The position numbers were made by a program, and so were the translations under genes. From Hanleya hanleyi (lineage: Eukaryota > Mollusca > Polyplacophora > Lepidopleurida > Hanleyidae), in NCBI GenBank assembly GCA_036873755.1, contig JAVTVY010018749.1, forward strand, positions 1 to 64,000: a DNA stretch of 64,000 nt, given 5' to 3'. Numbering within the stretch: position 1 is the first letter of the stretch; each line of letters starts with the position of its first letter. The notes below the pieces were generated by a model that worked only from the letters and a program-made list of their open reading frames with translations, was not told the DNA's origin and did not search any database. Positions 56,601-64,000 of this stretch are shown here, one piece after another.

Positions 56601-57963
56601 ACTCATCATCGTCTTTCCGCCCCTGGTGCACGTAGATGTAGGTAGCAATCTCTTCACGTGGAATTTTGGGTGGACAGGCAGCTTCCAATGCCTGGGCAAT
56701 TTGCACCTCGGTGACGTCCTGTAGTGCCTCAGTGATGAGCGCGTATGATGGTATACTATTGTCCACACACGTATGCGTGTTGAAGACCCCGTCCTTGTTC
56801 ACACAGCCTGCACATTGCTGGATACGCAAGTGTCGAATGCGAGGTCTGACAAGATCCAGGAATGTGTCGATGTACTTCTTATAAATATAGTGAGACACCT
56901 GGTAAGCCAGGGCTTGACGAATTATAGCTGTGATACTCTGCAGCTTCCGCCACGCCGTTATTTTCAAGGTGACGCCCTGAGGACAAGGAACACGCTCTTG
57001 CGTATCTGACCTCATTTTCCATTTCCGTATATGCACCAGGAGCATGTCGTTGAATGTAGCACAGCTGACAAAGATGTCGTCACCCACATAAAATTTCGCT
57101 TCGACACTCCCCTGGTGGTCAATGACGGCATCGATGGCGTAATCAATGGCCTCTAGTTTTTGCCAGGTCTCCATCGTCAAGGCGATATGCTTAGCTGGTT
57201 TGTCGTCCCAGGCCGGTGCGTTAAAATGCACTTCCTCGTCTTTGACACTCACAGTTAAATAGGGTGAGAGCTCCCAAATGTTCGTGTGGGCTGCCTGGTA
57301 GGCCTGCTGGATAATGTCATTGATCTCCTGCACAGACATAGGAAGTTCCACCTCTTCTTCTTTCACTGGCTCAGGCACTTGCTGGGGCACTGGCTGAAGC
57401 AATTGCTCAGGTATTTCTAAAGGTGTTAGTCGGGGTCGTTTGGGTCGTGCACCGTGTTTGGCAGGTACACCAGACTCTGGGCGCGTACGTTTGCTAGCTG
57501 TACGCTCTTGGGCTTCAAGTAGATCTACTACTTCTTGAAGTTTGGTAGCTGTACGCGGGTCGGTGATGTCCATGACTAAGATATCATCATCTTCTGAACC
57601 CTGGGCTTGAAGTAGATCTGCTAGTTCTTCATTTCCCGTCTTCTTCAGCGCCTCCACGAAGGCTAGAAATGCATAGGGGCCACGGCGCAGTAGATCGTCG
57701 ATGAGAGCTCTGTTTTGTCGTGAAGTGGTTTTCTCCGCCATGATATCTTCGACACCCTGTTTCAGGAGTATGTTTTCCTCCATAAGCAAATCACATAGTT
57801 CGGCCACATGCTGCATCTCATCAATGAGGCGAAGACGGTACTGTTGAAGCTTAAGTCGCTGGGATGACTCCATGACTGTGGGCTCAGGCTGATCAGTAGC
57901 TGCTACGGTGTAATAGGCTGGTGAAGATGCACTGGTAAAATGAAAAGCTTCTCCACGTCTCAT
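56572..57963 (-). CDS. CARD plus PC4-like protein starting inside the right TIR
   Basis: 463 residues, frame intact. Residues ~34-118 look like a death-fold CARD: LKLQQYRLRLIDEM, AELCDLLMEENILL, ALIDDLLRRGPYAFLAFVEA and LKKTGNEELADLL follow the helix pattern of caspase-type CARDs. A basic patch, ARPKRPRL (172-179), may be a nuclear signal. Two PC4-like modules follow: ~236-281 (TVSVKDEEVHFNAP...LTMETWQKL) and ~289-352 (FYVGDDIFVS...LVHIRKWK...GVTLKITAWRKL). The C-terminal part has CAGC...HTC and no known domain. It might join single-stranded DNA or promoter binding to CARD signalling; it could equally be a decoy. The TATA box is at 58096-58103. Confidence 0.7.
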   Translation of the reverse strand: MRRGEAFHFTSASSPAYYTVAATDQPEPTVMESSQRLKLQQYRLRLIDEMQHVAELCDLLMEENILLKQGVEDIMAEKTTSRQNRALIDDLLRRGPYAFLAFVEALKKTGNEELADLLQAQGSEDDDILVMDITDPRTATKLQEVVDLLEAQERTASKRTRPESGVPAKHGARPKRPRLTPLEIPEQLLQPVPQQVPEPVKEEEVELPMSVQEINDIIQQAYQAAHTNIWELSPYLTVSVKDEEVHFNAPAWDDKPAKHIALTMETWQKLEAIDYAIDAVIDHQGSVEAKFYVGDDIFVSCATFNDMLLVHIRKWKMRSDTQERVPCPQGVTLKITAWRKLQSITAIIRQALAYQVSHYIYKKYIDTFLDLVRPRIRHLRIQQCAGCVNKDGVFNTHTCVDNSIPSYALITEALQDVTEVQIAQALEAACPPKIPREEIATYIYVHQGRKDDDEFKQVLLHHY

Positions 57964-58676
57964 ACAGGCAAGCAGGCAGGCAGGCAGGCAGGCTGGTCAG
58001 ACAGGCAGGCAGGCAGGCAGGCAGGCTGGTCAGGTAGGTCAGAGAGCTCCGTGGGGTAGTGCAATGAATACACCCAACCACTAAAAATCACCCCCTTTTA
58101 TACGTTTTTCTACAACAATGGCCGTCTATCCGCCATTTTCGCCGCAATTAGCCGCCATTATCCACCATTATCCACCATTATCCACCATTTTTCCCTACCA
58201 TTAGTCGCCATTAGCCGCCATTAGCCGTCATTAGCCGCCATCTTGTCCCATTTTCCCATAGACAGTCACGTCTTTCCGCCATTAGCCGCCATTAGCCACC
58301 ATTAGCCACCATTTTCCCACTAGCACCGGCAGCCATTAGCCACCATTAGCCGCCATTATCCACCATTTTATTAACCGCCATTTTCCAACATGGCGGACTA
58401 GCCGCCATTAGCCGCCATTAGCCGCCATTTTCCAACATGGCGGACTAGCCGCCATTAGCCGCCATTAGCCGCCATTAGCCGCCATTGTGGGGAAAAACCC
58501 CAGTACATCAACACACACAAACAAGTCCAGACATGTACAAAGGTCACGCCTCATTCAACCCAACCGGAAGTGACGTCATACCTGCGCACAACACTCCTGC
58601 GCACACCGCCACAATTTCTTTTCTCGCGCATGCGCAGTGAGGCGCTACTGGCTCAATTTAGCTTTACACTACTACT
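57948..58676 (-). repeat. Polinton right terminal inverted repeat
   Basis: About 729 bp, inverse of the left TIR with a few indels in the ATGGCGG and CTGC repeats. The inner end includes the ATG and first five codons of the CARD/PC4-like gene (MRRGE, then divergence). Confidence 0.92.
58096..58103 (-). promoter_or_regulatory. TATA box for the CARD/PC4-like gene
   Basis: TATAAAAG on the minus strand in the right TIR, with the same spacing and CTGC-rich leader as the polymerase promoter. Confidence 0.7.
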
Positions 58677-58682
58677 AACGTC
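58677..58682 (+). repeat. Polinton target-site duplication, right
   Basis: AACGTC immediately after the last base of the element. Confidence 0.9.
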
Positions 58683-59939
58683 CTACATGTGACTGTCTGA
58701 AAATCCAGCTCTCTTAGATCATATCGTGATGATCTCACATAAGTCGAGGCTTCCGAGATTGGTGGACTTAAACCGTCACGCGGACACCGCCCCCATCAGA
58801 TTCTTCCACCATTTCCCCTCCCAATCCATCCCTATTTCCCTTACTGAATACTGTAAGTTGTCCAGAATATTTTAATCTTTTTTTCTCTCTTCTGAGAATC
58901 AAGGAAAACAAGAACACCCAACACCATCTTATTAAAACCATCAACATCAATTCAAACATAATCACACAAAAATGAAACACAAAAACATCCAACCTTGACA
59001 ATACAAACCAGACAACTTGGACCCAAGACAAGGCTTCGCAAATGACAATCTATACAACACCACAAACTATTGGGGACGATGTCGTAACGGTTCATCAGTC
59101 ACGGACTGGAGTGGGAATAAAACTTGTGGCGCACAACCTGGTGCTCACGGAAAGCCGGCGATCAGAATTTCTGGCAGCCAGAATGGCTGCTCGCCGGGAA
59201 ACCGAGGATGCACACCACATATGGAATCCACCCCACCAGGCCAACCATCCTGTAGATCACAGAGCAATACACATGTTGCAACATCCGGTCTGATGGCTAA
59301 GAATGTCCCGGGGACCAGCGTTCGTTGTCATATCTTTTAGCATTTCACCAAGGGCGGACACCTACCAATTACAAAAATGTCCTACCTCAGTTAAAAGACA
59401 GGAGACGGACACTCGTAGCCACCGGACACCCCCAGCCTCACCATAGACTCCACCCCCACCAGGCCAGTCATCCCGAAAACTGCAGAGTAATGCAAAAGTT
59501 ACAACAACTATTGCGGTCCCTGGAAGAAACGGGGGAGGTGGGTTTGGACCATGAGGTCAAGGAATCTTCATGGAGCGCCAGTGTCCGGCAGACCTTCTAA
59601 AGGACATCCAGACACCGGCGGTCCAACTCGACCTACCGGTGGTGATTCACTAGTTGGGATTATGAGGACCACCCTCCTCAATCAGTCGAGCATCTACTCG
59701 ACCTAGCCGAAGCCCATATGCCCCAACCTTCTCATGCACTAGGCCCACCTCTTTATCTAAGTCCAAAGATTTCTTCTACCCGACATGCACTCCGACCACT
59801 TCTAACCCCTTCAATTTTTTGCAGTGCTTCCTCTATTATGATTAACACATTAACGGCCCCAAATCTGCCAGGACAACCAACGTGGAATGATATATAATAT
59901 ATGCAAACAAGTAAAAAAAAAGAGAGAAATACCCGATCC

Positions 59940-60700
59940 AATCCACTCAAATAAATTCACCGACTCTCAATGATTTTCCATCTCAGAAAGTCACTGAAAT
60001 AAACGAAAGTCAACCCAAAGTGGAATGACATACGGTTGATGTAAACAATTCAAAAAAAAAAATACCCAATCACAATCCAATCAAATACATTCAAAGACTT
60101 TCAGTAATTTTCCAATTCAGAAACTCACTGAAGCAAATGAAAGTCAGTCCAAAGTGGAATGACATGCTGAGTCGACATCGGGCCTTACAGACTAGTCTTT
60201 TGTGTTAATTGCCGTCATTTACATTTGACGACGATACAGCTCACCAATCTCCAATGTACGAGTTGTCACAGCGAAACAGCTCACCAATTACCAGTATACG
60301 AGTTGTCAGAGCATTTCCATCATAGCTCTCTAGATTTGTATCTAATACCGCTTATGCCGGTGCTAGGGGCCGTGTGGTCACATCATTCAAGTTGCCACAT
60401 GAATAGGTACAATAAAACGTACCAGAGATACAACACATATCTCGAATCGTTAGATTCTTGGTATGTGCTTTAGAATAGGTTTACCAGAAGACTATTCTGT
60501 GAAGTCATATGACGCAGTCAGTATGTCGGCACCTCTTCCCACTTCCCTTATATGTGTTGTAATACGGTTGCTGCAAACAATTCAAAAGAAATAAAGAATA
60601 CCAATCACAATCTATTCAAATAAATTCAAAAACTCTCAGTGAGTTTTCATTTCAGAAACTCACTGAAATAAACGAAAAACAATCCACGTATTTTGTCCCC
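59940..60700. repeat. ~140 bp diverged repeat
   Basis: Copies at ~59945-60080, ~60085-60170 and ~60555-60690, built of CAATCACAATCCAATCAAAT, ACTCTCAGTGAGTTTTC and CAGAAACTCACTGAAATAAA blocks; the third copy is separated from the others by unrelated sequence. Confidence 0.5.
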
Positions 60701-61779
60701 TACAAAACACCAAATTTGACACCAAAAAATAGTGTCAATTCCTCACGCTTAGTGAGTCTCCGCTTCAGAACATCACTGAAACAATTAAAACAGTTCACAA
60801 CATTATGTCCAAATTTGACACCAAAAATAACCCATAGTGTCAACTTCTCAGACCCAGAAAATGAAATTATTTAAACATGTGCATTGCTCAAGTTCAAAAT
60901 AATGAAACACATTCATGAACCAGATGCACACGTGTTACCGCGGTCAACACGTTCTAGTGTGCCTATTCAGCTACATCCATTAGCGAAAAAGAAAAAGAAC
61001 AAGACCCATCTCCAGAACAAGTGCAACACGTGCTACCACACAGTCAACGTGTTGCAATTTCTCTGTTAATCTTGCACTATTTCAATTTACAACTAATTAT
61101 GTATAGAGCACTAAAGAAACCCAAGATGGACATTGGGGGAAAAATCAATTATCAATTGTGCCCGAAAACCAAAGCAGGCCACCGGTGTTCAAAATAAATA
61201 AACCTTCAATCAACACTGTCTCCCGTGCCTGGAGAAATGAAACACAGAATACAAACTGGATTTTAGATCGGATCACATCGAGGAGTTAATAACTCCCGAG
61301 TTCAAATACAACCAGGAAATAGTCTGTCTTCTCAAGATGGTAAACTGTATCAACATTTAAACTCACTTGCTCATTCACAACACAAAAATATATGTAAACT
61401 ATTGGAAGGCTCCGATTTAGCTCAAATAATTGATGGAACAGCTTCAAATCTGGTTCAGCAGAAGTCAGAAACCGTTTGTGCACAACGGGTAAGTGCGTTG
61501 CGCACAACGGAAACTGAATTGTAACCAAAACACTCTATAAAACTACTTTCCATACCCAAGGAGTCTCAACCCTGTAGGTTTATTCTGATCTCTATTCTGA
61601 AATAGTACTCTATGTTGGAAGATTCTGATTGAGCCTAAATAATTTAGGACAGCTTTAAATTTAGATTAGGTAAAGTCGGAAACCGATGGGATCATATATC
61701 GGAAACTGACCTATAACCAAACCAGTCTATAAAGCCAATTTTCACATCTGAGAAAATCTAAACCTGATTGTCTTTTGAG

Positions 61780-61850
61780 TGAGCCAGTGAATAGAATTTA
61801 ACGTCGCTTTCAACAATATTTCAGCTATATCACGACGAACCAACTAAGCA
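61780..61850 (+). repeat. Mollusc-type core motif, flank copy
   Basis: GAGTGAGCCAGTGAATAGAA, then TTTAACGTCGCTTTCAACAA and TATTTCAGCTATATCACGAC. It is longer on the 3' side than the copies in the 7.1 kb array and closer to the interspersed repeat I remember from gastropods. Confidence 0.5.
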
Positions 61851-62819
61851 CCACCCAGCCCAGGAAGGTCTTTCGATCAAGGAACCAGTACTCTCGTTTA
61901 TTCCCAAAATAATTCTAATTGTGTAACCAAAGCCAACAACCAACATTTGTTGCCATGCTTCTCTAAAACCCCCATCGTGTCCAACATCATGAACAACCTT
62001 CAGTCTACCATTCAGACCCCTCACGGATGAAACATAGGCACGATCTCATTCAATTTCAAACAAAACATAATTTCCTGAACTAATCCAAGAGAAAGGAGAA
62101 AACTAAAACTAAAACAAGAAATACAGGTCATTAACTCAATTCAAAAGGATTGAGGAAAGTCTGATTACTGTTATCACACGGACAACACCATGACTGACAA
62201 TGCCCCAAACTATGAACGGAGCAATAAAAATCACGTATCGGACAACCAAAATGTAGGCAATATACATCTGGATTAATACAGAAATTGACCCGATGAGCGA
62301 TATTTTTAGCCGACCAGTTGACAGCCGACAAATTCGACTATCACGAACACCACGACATAAGTGGAACTATACAAATTAGGGACCAACCGTTCAAAAAATA
62401 TCTTGAAACACAAAGAAAAAAACGTGTTTCCCTTTTATCGGGATGGGGAAAACGTTAGCAGAAAAAAAAATCAACCGTTCTCAAATTGAATTGAGCCGCG
62501 AATAATCTGAGCATTTAATAGTAACCCACATTTGTATACTCCACACAAACTCCTCACAAACGCCAGTATCAACTTTACTTCAAAATTTTCTATCATACAT
62601 TAACACTATCACACAGCAGAAATATCTCCGCACAAAAGTCAATCCACACAGCGGAAATCTATCACACAAAAGTAACACCTGGAGCGACAATGGAGAAAGA
62701 CCTCCTTAAAAATTCAAATTTTTCCATATACTAGCTCTATACGATAAGACGGTACAAATATTTGAACATTGTATAGCCCTCCCGGGATCAAATCGCATTC
62801 AATGCAACTGAGTCAATTT

Positions 62820-63610
62820 ATCCGGTTTTTACCAATCTATTGGTCACGAACGGTCACCATGCCACTACTAATAACATACCGGGTTTATCACAGGACCATA
62901 ATACTGTATACTCGGCGACGACAAGTTTAATAACTGAATAGAGTAATACACTATTTCCAAGAAATGTTGGCTAATTCAGCTGGCTATATACTAGAAATAT
63001 ATTTAATAGCGGACCGAAATGAACACAAAGTCTCTCAAAGAGGCGAAACGATTAACTGCCACATTACACAGACCTATATATGTTGTCGACAGTGCCAAAT
63101 TATACCGCATTGGCCTTACTAATAACACAGACCGCCCATCACAACCTGGCTATAATACTGTATATACAGCGACGCCAAGTTTATTGAGTAAATGCGATCG
63201 ATACACTATTTTCAAGAAATGTTGACTGAAAAGTTCAGCTGGCTATATACCAGAAATATATTTAATAGCACAGACCGAATTAAACATCTCTAATAGCACA
63301 GACCGAATTGGACATAACTGATTTCCCAACAAAGAACGGCGAAACGATCAATTGCTATAATCACACAAACTTATGTGTTATCGATGGTGCCGAATTTATC
63401 GTGTAGGCCGTACTAATCGCGCAGTGCGTCTATCACAGGGCAGTAATACTGTATATACGGCGACACCAAGTTTATTAAATGACTACGACCGACACGCTAT
63501 TTCCTAGAAATGTCAGCCGGCCATATATCAGATAAATATTTGATAGCCCGGACTGAAATGAACAGTCTCCCAAGAAAGGCGAAACGAATAACCGCGACAC
63601 CACACAAGCC
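62820..63610. repeat. ~290 bp tandem repeat, about 2.5 copies
   Basis: Repeated order of GGCGAAACGATTAACTGC, TAATACTGTATATACAGCGA, GCCAAGTTTATTGAGTAAAT and CTATATACCAGAAATATATT at about 62900-63010, 63040-63300 and 63340-63600. Confidence 0.65.
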
Positions 63611-63870
63611 TGTGTGCAAATCAACAGCCCGCCGTGAAAGAATTCATAAAGAATCGTCTACTAAAATAGCCTACATATGTCAGGATGGCCTTCTCCCGGT
63701 AAAACAATTCAACCTTCAATCTACCCGTGGACAGCCGGCCAATACAACAGGGGTGGGGGACACGCGAACAAAGAGAGAAAATGGCCGGGTTCCATACTGG
63801 TTTGTTTAAATTGGCATAAATTGGTTCTCAACCGTCAAAAAAAAAAAATAATTGACTTCAGACGCCAGTT

Positions 63871-64000
63871 GTCGTAGAAAGGTGTGCCCCACCTGGCAAC
63901 ACCTACTGCGATAGAGAGCTAAAATATCCCCCATTAAAATCCTTCCATCCGACCACCCGAATTCACGTGTTATCTCAATGAAAACCCTCCCTCGTCTGAT
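63871..64000 (+). repeat. 130 bp direct repeat, right copy (continues past window)
   Basis: Matches 35931-36060 at an offset of 27,940 bp; the similarity is still running at the window edge. Confidence 0.8.

Larger units (their letters stand above)
38636..58676. mobile_element. Polinton/Maverick (adintovirus-like) DNA element, complete
   Basis: 20,041 bp between perfect 6 bp duplications, starting AGTAGTAGTGTAAGG and ending with its inverse. The gene set is diagnostic: protein-primed type family B DNA polymerase, retroviral-type integrase with chromodomain, adenain-like protease, packaging ATPase, double-jelly-roll major capsid protein and penton-like minor capsid protein. Polymerase is rightward from the left TIR; the structural block is leftward; an accessory region occupies 50.3-58.0 kb. 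Inactivating changes lie in the polymerase, capsid, integrase and PC4-like genes and in at least one RING gene, so the copy is probably not mobile on its own. Confidence 0.96.
58683..63870. other. Non-coding repeat-rich flank right of the Polinton
   Basis: No gene that I recognise. 59042-59600 holds two short open frames that share a diverged CCACC(C)CACCAGGCCA...CAT-type segment (59230 and 59450), possibly a decayed coding repeat. 60236-60312 has two copies of ACAGCTCACCAAT...TACGAGTTGTCA. 59940-60700 carries a ~140 bp repeat with CTCACTGAAATAAACGAAAG and AAGTGGAATGACAT. 60700-62800 has nothing clear apart from the motif at 61780. Confidence 0.5.

Noticed and set aside
1..64000. Host protein-coding gene or bacterial contig
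   Set aside because: All credible coding regions belong to eukaryotic retrotransposons or the Polinton; there are no ribosome-binding-site-led operons and no spliced host gene that I can recognise.

Overview
This is animal genomic DNA and not microbial. It is AT-rich, holds no recognisable host protein-coding gene, and is built almost entirely of transposable elements and tandem repeats. A core motif present many times in the window (GAGTGAGTGAGTGAATATG followed by TTTAACGTCGCTTTCAAC) resembles interspersed repeats I remember from marine gastropods such as abalone. I therefore favour a mollusc, most likely a gastropod, but this rests on memory and not on a search.

Layout. (1) 1-~6350: the right part of a non-LTR retrotransposon of the endonuclease-RT-RNase H (I/Jockey-like) type, with a zinc-knuckle ORF1 and an ORF2 broken by one frameshift. 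(2) ~6351-35930: a head-to-tail array of a complex repeat of about 7.13 kb, with three units and a shortened fourth. Each full unit carries a 1.76 kb LTR-like block (TGTAACG...CGTTACA) with a TATA box and six spaced CCACGGTGG repeats, plus a 420 bp MULE-type MITE with 9 bp target duplications. Unit 1 was later hit by a 1.26 kb fold-back hAT-like element, itself hit by a second copy of the MITE. Unit 2 was hit by a 5.9 kb BEL/Pao retrotransposon (minus strand, 4 bp target duplication) that has lost its integrase and most of one LTR. (3) 35931-38629 and 58683-64000: a second, non-coding repeat-rich sequence. The same 130 bp occurs at 35931 and 63871, so without the inserted Polinton the repeat spacing is about 7.9 kb. 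(4) 38636-58676: a complete 20,041 bp Polinton/Maverick (adintovirus-like) element with ~0.72 kb terminal inverted repeats and perfect 6 bp target duplications (AACGTC).

The Polinton carries the expected virus-like core: family B DNA polymerase on the plus strand; on the minus strand adenain-type protease, major capsid protein, pX-like core protein, penton-like minor capsid protein, two small conserved proteins, packaging ATPase, a mucin-like membrane protein and a chromodomain integrase. The polymerase, capsid, integrase and a PC4-like gene carry in-frame stops or frameshifts, so this copy is decayed. Several other genes remain open.

The accessory part (50.3-58.0 kb) is the most interesting. 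It holds a PC4-like multi-module gene; a CARD plus PC4-like protein that starts inside the right TIR; and two divergent RING-finger genes on either side of a ~1.03 kb near-perfect palindrome that gives both the same promoter. Three accessory transcription units end in sequences matching the replication-dependent histone mRNA 3' stem-loop (GGCCCTTTTCAGGGCC + ACCCA/ACCCC + purine-rich downstream element), and one of them also has five CCAAT boxes and a TATA box. I infer that these genes are expressed like S-phase histone genes. A class II tRNA gene with A box, B box and T6 terminator lies directly behind the polymerase gene. Taken together, this is a Polinton with CARD and RING genes that suggest control of host cell death or innate signalling, and with several borrowed host expression signals (histone 3' ends, Pol III tRNA, possible YY1/CRE/ETS sites in the TIR).
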